DNA from: Pseudomonas brassicacearum
GTDB lineage: Bacteria; Pseudomonadota; Gammaproteobacteria; Pseudomonadales; Pseudomonadaceae
Length of the DNA: 64,000 bases
Direction of reading: 5' to 3'
Assembly: GCF_003732225.1 (NCBI RefSeq)
Contig: NZ_MOBJ01000034.1
Span: 518,125 to 582,124 of the forward strand
Below the pieces are notes generated by a model. The model was not told the DNA's origin. It searched no databases and was given only the letters and a program-made list of their open reading frames with translations. The translations under genes were made by a program, and so were the position numbers. Numbering within the stretch: the first letter of the stretch is position 1; each line of letters starts with the position of its first letter. Shown here piece after piece: positions 52,901-61,624 of this stretch.

Positions 52901-55043
52901 GAGCCAGTCATCGACGTTTGGCGAAGTCGGCCAGAGCGTGACCCACGATATCCGGTGCATCAACGATACCCTGATCGCCAATGTGAGCAATCAAGTCGCA
53001 CTCATCGAATTGACGCTGCGTGATCTCACCAACCAGGTATTGCCGAACATCACCGTGACCTGGAGCTGCGATCGTCTGGGGCTCATGGAGTCGCGTTCTA
53101 TCACCGATCATGAGGGGCGTGCGGTGATTCGCTTCAAACCGGAGAAAGGGCCATGGATGGGCGCCGTGCAGGTCAAGGGCACCTACGGCCTGGCTCAAGT
53201 GGTGTATGCGCCGAAAATCCTGATCGATTGCGAAGAGTTTTCGCTCAACTTCAGCCTGGACAGTACCCCGGATCCGACAAATGAAACGTTTCTGGCGGGC
53301 GGGCAGGCGTTTTTTCCAGTGTCCGTGCGGCTTGTTGATACACCCGGCAACCCAGGGCGTGGCCGTGCCGTGACATTTAGCGGGCGAGGTGTCGTTGCCG
53401 ATCCGTTGGTGGTGATGACTGACGAGCAAGGCGTTGCCAAAACCAGAATCAGAAGCATCGAGCCCGTAACAAAGGCGAGCCTGGTGGCGAGTTACAGTAG
53501 CAAGGATTCGATGGTCATCAACAACATCACCTTTGTCGACAATCCCTTTATCAAACTCCTGGAGGTGGTGTCGATGGCCGTCGAGGGGCAACCGCTGGAG
53601 CTTCACTGCCATGTAATCGGCCTTGGCAAGCAGCCTTCGAAAGATGTGAAGGTCACCTTCTTCTCCGGGGAGACGAAACTTGAGGATAAGACGACTGACA
53701 GTGAGGGCATTGCTAAGTGCATTGTGCCCAAGGCAGAAACCGGCAAGCAGACATACATCGCCAAGGTCGAGATGGGCGAACAGCGGCTCGAGATCTACGT
53801 GGCCAGCCAGGCAGTGATTCACGGCGAGTCCATGGATTATCTGTACCCGGTGGCGGGTTCCGGGACGCCCACCTTGCTGTGGGTCGAGGTCAGGGATGAG
53901 GCCAACAACCAGGCCAGGCCGATTGCCAATTGTCCGATCCAGTGGACGGTCACAGACATAGCGGCAGGAAGTCAGAGTCCAATGGTATCGAAAGAAATTC
54001 TGACCGATGCCTTGGGGCGCTCCACCTTTCCTTTTGAGGTTGAAACCGAGGGGAACTATAAGGTGACGGCCACTCAGGTGAAAAAAACTGCGGATAAGCG
54101 CGAGTTCAATCTCAAGGTCGTCCCGCCGATTGACTGGAAATTCACATTGACCGAGACCACAACAGCTGCCGTAGTCAGCCAGGTGTCGGCCAGAGAGCCC
54201 CTGGCGTTTACCAGAGGTAAAAAGTACACACTTGAGATCGACCTGCCGCCATCGGTCGACCTCAATGACGCCCGCGCGATGCTGGCCTGGAACGGTGAAT
54301 TCTCGGCGAAAGGACTGGGGATGATCTTCACGCCGGCAACCGGCGCCTACGTCACCATCGGCACTCTGAAGAAGCTCATCTGGACCATTGACTGCAAGGA
54401 CCTGCGCAACGGGGCCTTCGATTTGATCTTCTATTGCAACCGACTCGATCAGCGGCTGGTGTTGCCGGGGCGTCTGGATGCACCTCCACCGGTATTGGAG
54501 TCTCCCGCCAATAACAGCGAAGTGGAAGTCCAGCCGTTGCTCACCGGCACCGGTAGCCCATCGGCGCAGATCTATGTGTTCGAAGGTCGGGAGGGCGCAC
54601 TGCTGACCAGGACCAGCGTGGGTGATAACGGAAAATGGTCCGTGAGGTTTGCCGAGCCGTTGTCGATGGGGCCGCATGTGTTCTCGGTTAAGCAACGGCA
54701 TATCGACACGACTGAGGCGTGGGCACCGGATGCTCGGGTAACGGTGTCGAGCTTCGTTGCCAATCCGCAGCTCGTGAGCCCCGCAGCGGATGCAAGAGTA
54801 GGACCTGCCCCCTGGATTGAAGGCTTGGGATTGCCTGGATTAGTAGTCAAGGTGATCAAGACAGGTGATGCAAAAACCATTTATGGCAGCGGGACTGTCG
54901 GCAAGGACGGGCGTTGGCGAGTTCAGCTCACGGGGCTGACGATTGCCGGCGAGTATAGCTATACCTCCAGGTTGTATAGGAACAGCACCGCGGTAGCCGA
55001 CTACTCAGAAAACCGCGTGCTGCATGTTGTCGACAGAAGCTGA
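49908..55043 (+). CDS. Insecticidal toxin complex A component, N-terminal polypeptide with Ig-like tail
   Basis: This encodes 1711 residues; ATG 49908 lies behind CAGGAGAAACAGA. Residues 1-1000 resemble the N-terminal half of TcA (TcaA-like, VRP1 region): LFELTSATPEPSVLSNVERF, SSISPAAYLVRLVTLARLLE, RRPDLTQLTIDP. This half forms the alpha-helical shell of the toxin pentamer. From about residue 1030 come several bacterial Ig-like repeats (ITDHEGRAVIRF, VMTDEQGVAKTRI, TTDSEGIAKCIVP, LTDALGRSTFPF). A module shared with the two downstream genes follows (LIWTIDCKDLRNGAFDLIFY, about residue 1490). Two adhesin-type Ig domains (SPANNSEVEVQPLLTGTG...) end it. The Ig-like part may bind host cells. The gene is followed 111 bp later by the C-terminal TcA polypeptide. 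Confidence 0.85.
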   Translation: MSKDFTDPSIKQLFELTSATPEPSVLSNVERFIEQEGSVFELLKLGRQGVVETFGLHSRDAQALLDRASSLAVYTAREFREQRLVTQTPPNPLHRTGVQARLDTPTFDDLFSPDWEGSSPSQSPDSSISPAAYLVRLVTLARLLEVKSGGGTGLITLDARRPDLTQLTIDPVSMFQIKPTVTLVNEVLESIIKASLGTEVMKDQVVDDQLLETRFPFRSMPFEWYAEHWKQVLGLNKLSLGEVVRTIDLTAPYFKQPGAHGDLSDIALRQSCNIGPQGQRLLTENFINFSSTPVSEAFYKNNFGSTGEDLKDSVHFCAQTSIDAQMLTSLLSIEDCAPTLSPNVTSTILSAASPKVFGSVFINDRAEKAMSLSPPTKSTTRSFIGSTNNSFERMNRMLRLSRWLKLPTDQCDRLVMAAIRAEQRADIVDPQAAARTELDKPARITNNTLRAIGLFQEFRLRFKCTAEQFAALIDEISPYGRGEERSQFDRIFNPKDLFDTPLKLDNTTFAIEPQTRADQRTVDQICTSLGINREDWRYLARFVAKSYNQVDELPRNLAVLSSFYRLVLLSAFLGISAIELGALLEVLSDRGGSELLQRVLGESRLRVSGSSSIGDVLSVMHAVQSAVQWCQDNGLDVPWLVQHIAPVIAPPLATEADVALLQELHKRLQPVRFSEEAIRAAGVPSSNNSNYSGWLELLEAVVDQDGLVLSLTDNADNYQEAARGEIEAAVISAQIPERDTERVCGVILALLLQARDAQSAVVQESLSVYLTLPQDLVLPVLKWVKKGAVYLLLQETTRALEAVTSGTDKVNVGDEVLILLAHLVQRAEIVQRLGLSSAMLVVLTYRQNWQWFGLKHPEELSPDTLYYLTLFQRAVTQTGQPAEKLLQYLELVNGLPEALTSEDLRLIRDSAASKLAEVVKWGVREVLECVLYLSPSKPVLRNLPTLDTLIRIRGLAASSGLDAKAIISLGALTPDSDKYACRAAAEQVLECLSESTVQSQSSTFGEVGQSVTHDIRCINDTLIANVSNQVALIELTLRDLTNQVLPNITVTWSCDRLGLMESRSITDHEGRAVIRFKPEKGPWMGAVQVKGTYGLAQVVYAPKILIDCEEFSLNFSLDSTPDPTNETFLAGGQAFFPVSVRLVDTPGNPGRGRAVTFSGRGVVADPLVVMTDEQGVAKTRIRSIEPVTKASLVASYSSKDSMVINNITFVDNPFIKLLEVVSMAVEGQPLELHCHVIGLGKQPSKDVKVTFFSGETKLEDKTTDSEGIAKCIVPKAETGKQTYIAKVEMGEQRLEIYVASQAVIHGESMDYLYPVAGSGTPTLLWVEVRDEANNQARPIANCPIQWTVTDIAAGSQSPMVSKEILTDALGRSTFPFEVETEGNYKVTATQVKKTADKREFNLKVVPPIDWKFTLTETTTAAVVSQVSAREPLAFTRGKKYTLEIDLPPSVDLNDARAMLAWNGEFSAKGLGMIFTPATGAYVTIGTLKKLIWTIDCKDLRNGAFDLIFYCNRLDQRLVLPGRLDAPPPVLESPANNSEVEVQPLLTGTGSPSAQIYVFEGREGALLTRTSVGDNGKWSVRFAEPLSMGPHVFSVKQRHIDTTEAWAPDARVTVSSFVANPQLVSPAADARVGPAPWIEGLGLPGLVVKVIKTGDAKTIYGSGTVGKDGRWRVQLTGLTIAGEYSYTSRLYRNSTAVADYSENRVLHVVDRS

Positions 55044-55154
55044 CCAGGCTCTGACGATCCACAGGCAATGAACCTTGCTGGCGTGCTGACTTATCCCCCT
55101 GCCGCGACTATCGCCAGGAGGCTCGGCACCCTACGACAGAACAGGAGAAAAACA

Positions 55155-58100
55155 ATGAATCAGTCCATTATCGGCGCATTGGAAGAAAGCCGTTGCATGG
55201 CCCTCGCGGATTTCTATCTGGGGCAAGTAGCCCCCAAAGAAGATGAAAAACGCCCGGAGTCGGAAAAGTTGAACCTGACGTCCCTTGATGACCTGTACCA
55301 ATACCTGTTGCTGGACAGCCAGGTCGGTCAGGAACTGGAGACCTCGCGGCTGGCGGAAGCGATTGCCTGCCTGCAACAGTATATCGGCGCCATTTATAGC
55401 GGTATGGAGCCCGGCCACACCAAGGAGTTTTCCAAAGAAGAACTGGTGGCCTGGCATCAGCGCTATTGCAACATCAGTGATTGGGCCGGTTATCAGATGC
55501 TGACCGATTACCCGGAAAACTACATAAACCCGACATTGCGCTTGAACAAGTCTGACGCGTTCAAGGAACTGGAGAATAACCTGGGGCAAGCCAGTCTCAG
55601 CGATGCTGCCGTACAGATGGCACTCCTTGAGCATTTGAAGCAATTCGAAGAGGTCTGCAACCTCGATCTGATCTCGGCTTACATAGACAGTACCGACGGA
55701 AGTTTGGGCATAAAGGGCGAAGACTTCAAGAATGCCGATTACTACTTTATTGGCCGACAAAGAGTTCAACCCTTTGGCTATTTCTGGCGCAAGGCCCATG
55801 TCGAGTTAAACACAAAGTGCGAATATCTAAACCCCGCGGCCTGGACCGAGTGGAAGCCCATTGGTATTCCGGCTGCCGCGACCGTGCTGGCGATTCGTCC
55901 GGTATTTTTCGCCGGCCGCCTGACAGTGGTATTCGTCGAGGGACAACAAGCACCGGACCGCACAGAAAAGGATGGTAACGGTAATGAGATCGTCATCAAG
56001 GGCACCTGGCAGGTTGAGGCCAAGCTTTCCTATCTTGCCCTGAATGGGATCTGGGAGACCCCCTCGAGTCTGGGGAGGCCGAAGGAGTTTACCAACGCGT
56101 CGGAGGGCTCCGCCCGGTTGGTGGTGGTGAACTATGCCGGCACGAAAAAGGATGTCGATGACCTGCTGGCCGTGTGTTTCACCACGACAGACCTGCCAGC
56201 CGGGCAAACGGCAGCAGAAGACGAGAAGGAGCAGGGATGGATTTTCGCCTCGCGAAATGCGCTGTGTGAGCCCCGGACTCCAAACATTGCAACCCTTAAA
56301 GTATTGGCCAATGCACGTTTTGCCAATCAAAACAGTTTGCAACACAAGCTTTTACTCAGCGAAGCCGCAGTGCTCAACCAAATCCTTGTAGCGCCCAATG
56401 CCGCAAGCGACCCTACTCGGAACGGTAAGCTGAGTCCGTTTCTCTCATTGAATATCAACTTCAGCAGCCGGCAATCCGAGAATGTGCTGCGAGTACAGGG
56501 CGTCTGTGACCTCTCGCGCCCCGAGTACGGACTGGCGGATATTGCCCTTGTCACTAAAGAGCAGGTGGGATCGTTTCTTACTTTCTTCGAGATTTCCAGG
56601 GTCGGTACCGAAGGCATCAAGCTGACCTGCTTCCGCGAATCACCCTCAGGATTTGATTTCGCGTTATGTCTCGATGATTCAAGTGGCCAACCGGTTGTGA
56701 TCGCAATCTTCAAGACAAATGAGTTCTGGTCGGTGGACGGATGGGTATCGGTGCGAAGAAACATAACGCTTACCCATCAACAACGGGAAGTGCTGTGGTT
56801 AAAGAGGCCGGGGGATATCAGAAGTGGTGCCGGTTTTTCGGTATTGATTGGCAGTCAGTACATGCCATTAAGTGGCAGTGACAACACCCTCTCCGTGGTG
56901 AAAAAACCAGAGACCGTTGCGTTGGGCCTGAAGATTCTGGATGGCGGAGACATCGCTCCCGGCAAATGGGAAAAAGTGAGTGAATTGAAGGGATGGTTTC
57001 AAACCCCCTGGATCGAACATCGCTGGACGGGCGACCCTGTCGGAAAAACATTGAACGTCGTGTGGGGTGAAACTGCCGACGGTCAGTATGGTCGTGATCG
57101 TTATGACCTCGCGATCAAGCAAATACCCAATGCCAGCAATCCCCCGCTGATCAGCAAACAGACGTCCGGTGCGCAGTTTCTGGACATTACGCCGCTGGGG
57201 CTCACAACACTCAAGTGGATTCGCCTCAATTCGCTGTTTGGCCCGGAGCTGGTGGCCAAGGCGGCTATTTCCATCGATGAAGTCTTGTCCCGATCGACTC
57301 AGGACACCCATGAACATCAGCCAACCGGCACAACACCGGCGACGGCGCCCATCGATTTCAACAGTGCTCACGGCACCTTCTACTGGGAGCTGTTCTTCCA
57401 CTTACCGTTCCTTATTGCCCATCGCTTGTGCGAAGAGCGCAACTACCATGAGTCGCAGCGGTGGTATCAGTATATTTTCAACCCGCACATTCGGGAGTCT
57501 CGCCCGGGACAACCCACTCCAAGCGATCGTTACTGGCTTTGCCGCCCATTGCTGGAAATAGGCGATATCGGGTGTGAAGCCGTGGGGTTGGTGGACCCCG
57601 ATGCCATTGCCTTTTCGAAGCGTATTCACTACCGCAAAACCCTATTTGTGGCCTACGTTCGCTGCATCATCGCCCATGCCGATTCACTCTATCGTCGGCT
57701 GACCCGTGACAGCCTGGCGGCAGCGAAACTGCAATATGTAAGGGCCTTGTCGCTGATGGGTAACGCGCCCACGGCCAAAGCCATGAGCCATTGGGTTCCA
57801 CAGTCGGCAGACGACATACTCAAATCCGGGAGTCAATCTGGCGCCTCGTCGCTGACGACGTTTGCCCGCTCGCTTGACGTCAACGTCGCGAACCTGCCGG
57901 CACGAGTGGAAGGCACACCAGACTTCGAGATACTGGCGCTGGATGTCTTTCGCCCAGCCGCCAATGATCAACTGCTGAACATCTGGAAGTACATCGAAGA
58001 GTGCCTGTGGAACATGCGGCATAACCTGACCATCGACGGCAAACCGATGTCGCTGGCACTGTATGCCCCGCCCACCAATCCGCTCGATCTGCTACGGGCT

Positions 58101-59732
58101 CAGGCTGGCGGTTCCTCGGGAGCCTCGCGCAATGCCGGCGGTTGGCTGAACATTCCGCACTATCGTTTCCGCACGATGCTGGCCACCGCACAGAATGCAG
58201 TGCAGACCCTTATCGGGTTTGGCCGGGAAGTGCGTCAGTTGATGGAGATGCGTGATCGCGGGCAGCTGGAAGAGTTGCAGCAAAGCCATGTCATTGCACT
58301 GGGGGGGCATGCCAAAACCATTCAGGAGGAGACAATCAAGCAGCTGGAGGCCTCGGAAAAGGCGTTGAAACAAAGCAAGAAAATGATTGGTGAGCGAGCT
58401 GAACACTATAAACAGCTCAATGAGAACCCGTTGCTGGTGCTGGAAATTGCTGGAGATGTTCTCGGTTTAACCGGCAAGGTACTGGGTGCAGCGGCTGTCG
58501 TGCCCAGATTCGCTGGAGCTGGTATCAACGCAGGCATAAAGGAGCAAATGCTCACTGGGACGGTGGGGCCATTTCCTGCCCTGCTTACTGGTATGCAGGG
58601 CGGGGATCGTGGGGAGCCCCTTAATGAAGTTGGTACGTTGCTGACGGTACTCGGCGCTACCTCGTATTCGACTGGTGAAGCCCTCCAGCGAGCCGCCTTC
58701 TACCTGCGTCGAAAAGAAGAATGGAGCTTTGCCGAAGCCCAGGCCAACAGCGAACAAGAGATGGTCACGCAACAGCTCACAGCCCATCAGCACACCCTCA
58801 ATGCCGCCAAAGCCAGCCTGGCTCAAACTGTAAAAGCCAACCAACAGGCCCAGGAGCTTTATTCGTTCTACAAGACCCGCGCCACCAACGTCGAACTTTA
58901 CCGCTGGTTGTTGAGCCAGATGGCTACCTTGTACTTCCAGGCCTATGACGCCGTGGTGGGCCTGTGCCTGAGCGCCGAAGCCAGTTGGCAATACGAGATG
59001 GGCGATTTCGACACACGGGTCATCCGCCCGAATGTCTGGATGGACAATCGCCACGGCCTGAGCGCCGGCGAGTCAATGCAGCTCGACTTGATGCGTCTGG
59101 AGCGGGACTTCCTCAATCGCAATGAGCGTCGGCTGGAGCTGACCAAGACGATATCCCTGCGTCAGCTGTTCGAGAAAGGTGAATACACGACGCGTAAGAC
59201 CTGGGAGGCGGTGTTGACCGAACTCGGTAAGGGCAAGCTGGATTTCGAGCTCTCCCAAAAGTTATTCGACAGCGATTACCCCGGTCACTTCTGCCGGCAG
59301 ATCACAACCGTCGCAGTGTCCCTGCCGGTAGTCCTGGGCCCCTATCAGGATGTGCGCGCGACGCTGACGCAAACCAGCAGTACCACGGTGCTCAAGGCGA
59401 ATGTCGATTCGCTCGACTACCTCTACGAGAATGGGGACCAGATGCCCCCGCCCGATATCTTGCTCAACCTGCGCAGCCACCAGCAAGTGGGTATCAGCCA
59501 CGGCGTGGATGATACCGGCCTGCACCAGTTGACCTTCGGCGATGAACGTTACCTGCCCTTTGAAGGGACGGGGGTTGTTTCAAAGTGGCAGCTTCAACTC
59601 CCACGGCATAAGTCGGACAAACAACAAGCCGTGATCAAAAACCTGCCGGACATCATTGTGCAGGTGCGTTACCTGGCGAAGGCCGGTGGTACGGCTTACA
59701 CCGATGCGGTTCTGAATAAACTCGAGAATTGA
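55155..59732 (+). CDS. Insecticidal toxin complex A component, C-terminal pore-forming polypeptide
   Basis: This encodes 1525 residues, starting at ATG 55155 behind CAGGAGAAAAACA. It corresponds to the C-terminal half of TcA (TcaB-like), with a YWRKAHVELN-like region early (FGYFWRKAHVELNTKCEYLN). The conserved FYWELFFHLPFLIAHRLCEE and YHESQRWYQYIFNPHIRES segment is near residue 750. Pore-forming long helices and coiled coils lie at about 1040-1300, with hydrophobic stretches around residue 1110. The C-terminal TcB-binding domain contains LDYLYENGDQMPP and LTFGDERYLPFEGTG. Together with the preceding protein it should form the translocation channel that injects the TcB-C cocoon content. Split TcA subunits are known in Photorhabdus (TcaA/TcaB). 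Confidence 0.9.
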   Translation: MNQSIIGALEESRCMALADFYLGQVAPKEDEKRPESEKLNLTSLDDLYQYLLLDSQVGQELETSRLAEAIACLQQYIGAIYSGMEPGHTKEFSKEELVAWHQRYCNISDWAGYQMLTDYPENYINPTLRLNKSDAFKELENNLGQASLSDAAVQMALLEHLKQFEEVCNLDLISAYIDSTDGSLGIKGEDFKNADYYFIGRQRVQPFGYFWRKAHVELNTKCEYLNPAAWTEWKPIGIPAAATVLAIRPVFFAGRLTVVFVEGQQAPDRTEKDGNGNEIVIKGTWQVEAKLSYLALNGIWETPSSLGRPKEFTNASEGSARLVVVNYAGTKKDVDDLLAVCFTTTDLPAGQTAAEDEKEQGWIFASRNALCEPRTPNIATLKVLANARFANQNSLQHKLLLSEAAVLNQILVAPNAASDPTRNGKLSPFLSLNINFSSRQSENVLRVQGVCDLSRPEYGLADIALVTKEQVGSFLTFFEISRVGTEGIKLTCFRESPSGFDFALCLDDSSGQPVVIAIFKTNEFWSVDGWVSVRRNITLTHQQREVLWLKRPGDIRSGAGFSVLIGSQYMPLSGSDNTLSVVKKPETVALGLKILDGGDIAPGKWEKVSELKGWFQTPWIEHRWTGDPVGKTLNVVWGETADGQYGRDRYDLAIKQIPNASNPPLISKQTSGAQFLDITPLGLTTLKWIRLNSLFGPELVAKAAISIDEVLSRSTQDTHEHQPTGTTPATAPIDFNSAHGTFYWELFFHLPFLIAHRLCEERNYHESQRWYQYIFNPHIRESRPGQPTPSDRYWLCRPLLEIGDIGCEAVGLVDPDAIAFSKRIHYRKTLFVAYVRCIIAHADSLYRRLTRDSLAAAKLQYVRALSLMGNAPTAKAMSHWVPQSADDILKSGSQSGASSLTTFARSLDVNVANLPARVEGTPDFEILALDVFRPAANDQLLNIWKYIEECLWNMRHNLTIDGKPMSLALYAPPTNPLDLLRAQAGGSSGASRNAGGWLNIPHYRFRTMLATAQNAVQTLIGFGREVRQLMEMRDRGQLEELQQSHVIALGGHAKTIQEETIKQLEASEKALKQSKKMIGERAEHYKQLNENPLLVLEIAGDVLGLTGKVLGAAAVVPRFAGAGINAGIKEQMLTGTVGPFPALLTGMQGGDRGEPLNEVGTLLTVLGATSYSTGEALQRAAFYLRRKEEWSFAEAQANSEQEMVTQQLTAHQHTLNAAKASLAQTVKANQQAQELYSFYKTRATNVELYRWLLSQMATLYFQAYDAVVGLCLSAEASWQYEMGDFDTRVIRPNVWMDNRHGLSAGESMQLDLMRLERDFLNRNERRLELTKTISLRQLFEKGEYTTRKTWEAVLTELGKGKLDFELSQKLFDSDYPGHFCRQITTVAVSLPVVLGPYQDVRATLTQTSSTTVLKANVDSLDYLYENGDQMPPPDILLNLRSHQQVGISHGVDDTGLHQLTFGDERYLPFEGTGVVSKWQLQLPRHKSDKQQAVIKNLPDIIVQVRYLAKAGGTAYTDAVLNKLEN

Positions 59733-59816
59733 CAGGCAGCGGGGTGCTGTCTGGCACAGAGTCTGAATGGCGCTATATCGATTCGATAACCATGGATCAA
59801 TAGAGGTAAATGCATC

Positions 59817-61358
59817 ATGAGCACAGATGAAATTAAAGGTCGCAATCTGATTACAGCTGGCCGGTTCCCCTCGGACTGGACTGAGTATTGGCCGCGCCTT
59901 CTTACGGGGGGAAATGCGAGGACATTTGCTGACGATTACTATGGATATTACTTGATAATGAATGGAAACGCGGCAGTCATTCAGACGGTGAACACAGCCC
60001 CCCTTACTACCGCTCAAATGATAAATGCGCAATATCGACTGAGCTTTCAATATCAGAACTTTGGCGGCGGTTCAAACTCCAAAGTGGTGGTGAGGCCCAG
60101 CACAGGGAGAGAGGACCCGATTGACCTTAGCGGCAAACTTCCGGTGCACCCTGAAGCCGACTGGAACCCCTTTACGCCTTATGACCTCACGGTGGTAGCG
60201 GAAGACGAAAACCTGGCCTTTGAGTTACATGGTTCTGATATGGCTGATGCGAACGGTTTGCGCATCACCGACTTCGATGTTCAGCTGCATCTCACACCCT
60301 TGACATTGAGCAAACTTGAAGTTGATGACAGGGTGTATTCCACCTCAAGCGTGTTTCAATCGATCACGATCAATGGTGTGCCCATTGATGATCTACACAA
60401 ACCTGACCTGGTGTTTTTTCGGGCAGACACTCATGTGCTGGAGCTGCAACCCAAGTCAGGCGGTCCGTTGCCTGGAATGAAGGTTGCTCTGTTTTCCGAG
60501 AACCTGAGTTCGGATCTGGGCATCACCATCACCCCTGCGCTGGGCGAGTCAAACGCGCAGGATATTCTCGAAAACGGCTCCGTGAAGTGGACCATCACCG
60601 GGGGTAATAAAAGCGGATTCTTTGATTTGCAATTCAAGTTCATCGAAACCGATGAGGTCTTTCCGCTGCCTTGTCGGGTCGTAGCCAGACACGCGCTTGA
60701 TGAACTTGACAAGCTATTCAATGGAAAGCCGGTGGCCTGGGGGGCAGCGTTTTATCCAGCCAGAAACGGTACCTCAACCCTTACGCTGAAGCCAAAGCCC
60801 GGCAGTTCGATCCGTGATGATCAAATCGCACTGGAATGGAACCTTCCGCCCACCGGATCGGCTGTGACCATAACGCCAACGCCGGGTTCACCTCAGCCGA
60901 TACATCCAACAGAGGGAGTAAGCTGGGTCTTGAAGTGCAGTGATAGCGCTGTCCAAGTTCTTGCACTAGATGCGGTATTTACGCACTTATCTCTGGAGCC
61001 GCTCATATTGACGGTTATAGTACGCGAATCACCTCATAAAATACATTTTATGAGCGGCCGGGGCGATCAGTGGGACCCTATGCCAGGTCCTCCGGAGTCT
61101 GTATATGGATCCTCAACTGTAAAAACTGATCTCCCGGTGAGGGTAACGACAACCGCAGGAGTTCCCTGTGAAGGTTTCCGTGTGACCTACACGATTCCAG
61201 GTTTTCCAACAGAATCAGGGGTCAGCGATTCCAAGGGGTTTGCAAGATACCCGACCCCGATCCTCTTCCCTGAAGGCGGAGAGTTTAAGCTCCTGGCTGA
61301 AACGAGCGATCTGCATGGCAATGTTATTCCAGCCATAGTGCAGTTGCTTACGACATAG
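59817..61358 (+). CDS. Modular Tc-associated protein with putative carbohydrate-binding N-terminus
   Basis: This encodes 513 residues; AGAGGTAAATGCATC precedes the ATG. There is no signal peptide. Residues 1-155 start NLITAGRFPSDWTEYW and are beta-rich, resembling a jelly-roll carbohydrate-binding module. Two copies of the island module follow at about 165-270 (SVKWTITGGNKSGFFDLQFK) and 275-400 (GVSWVLKCSDSAVQVLALDA). A C-terminal Ig-like domain lies at about 410-513 (GVSDSKGFARYPTPILFPEG). It lies 84 bp after the TcA gene and probably belongs to the same operon, which ends with the hairpin at 61393. A function in host-surface binding is guessed from the domain types only. Confidence 0.75.
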   Translation: MSTDEIKGRNLITAGRFPSDWTEYWPRLLTGGNARTFADDYYGYYLIMNGNAAVIQTVNTAPLTTAQMINAQYRLSFQYQNFGGGSNSKVVVRPSTGREDPIDLSGKLPVHPEADWNPFTPYDLTVVAEDENLAFELHGSDMADANGLRITDFDVQLHLTPLTLSKLEVDDRVYSTSSVFQSITINGVPIDDLHKPDLVFFRADTHVLELQPKSGGPLPGMKVALFSENLSSDLGITITPALGESNAQDILENGSVKWTITGGNKSGFFDLQFKFIETDEVFPLPCRVVARHALDELDKLFNGKPVAWGAAFYPARNGTSTLTLKPKPGSSIRDDQIALEWNLPPTGSAVTITPTPGSPQPIHPTEGVSWVLKCSDSAVQVLALDAVFTHLSLEPLILTVIVRESPHKIHFMSGRGDQWDPMPGPPESVYGSSTVKTDLPVRVTTTAGVPCEGFRVTYTIPGFPTESGVSDSKGFARYPTPILFPEGGEFKLLAETSDLHGNVIPAIVQLLTT

Positions 61359-61392
61359 AGGCGTTAGAAATCCTCAACGGCAGATCACCAAA

Positions 61393-61436
61393 CCAGACCC
61401 GATAGAAACGATGTTTATGGTTTCTATCGGGTCTGG
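61393..61436 (+). terminator. Strong hairpin after the modular protein gene
   Basis: CCAGACCCGATAGAAAC and GTTTCTATCGGGTCTGG form a perfect 17-bp stem with a 10-nt loop, 34 bp after the stop. The downstream T-tract is weak (CTTAAGG). It probably ends the TcA operon or protects its 3' end. Confidence 0.7.
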
Positions 61437-61544
61437 CTTAAGGTGAGGCTGCCAGCATTGCCTTCATCCGCCGAAAAGAAGTGATTCATTCCTTATTCCC
61501 ATATCAGCGCTTCCGATTATTTTTTATCGCAAACTTCTATTTCT

Positions 61545-61564
61545 AACTGTCATTTATGACAGTA
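61545..61564. promoter_or_regulatory. Tc dyad site 4 (upstream of the last gene)
   Basis: AACTGTCATTTATGACAGTA contains the perfect dyad ACTGTCA-TTTA-TGACAGT. It overlaps the earliest possible ATG (61556) of the last gene and lies 60 bp before the ATG at 61625, a spacing like that of sites 1 and 2. Confidence 0.65.
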
Positions 61565-61624
61565 GACGTCGCCTTGCCCATCGCCGACAGTGAAGCTCCC
61601 ACCGAGCCTCAGGAAATCGTCAAG

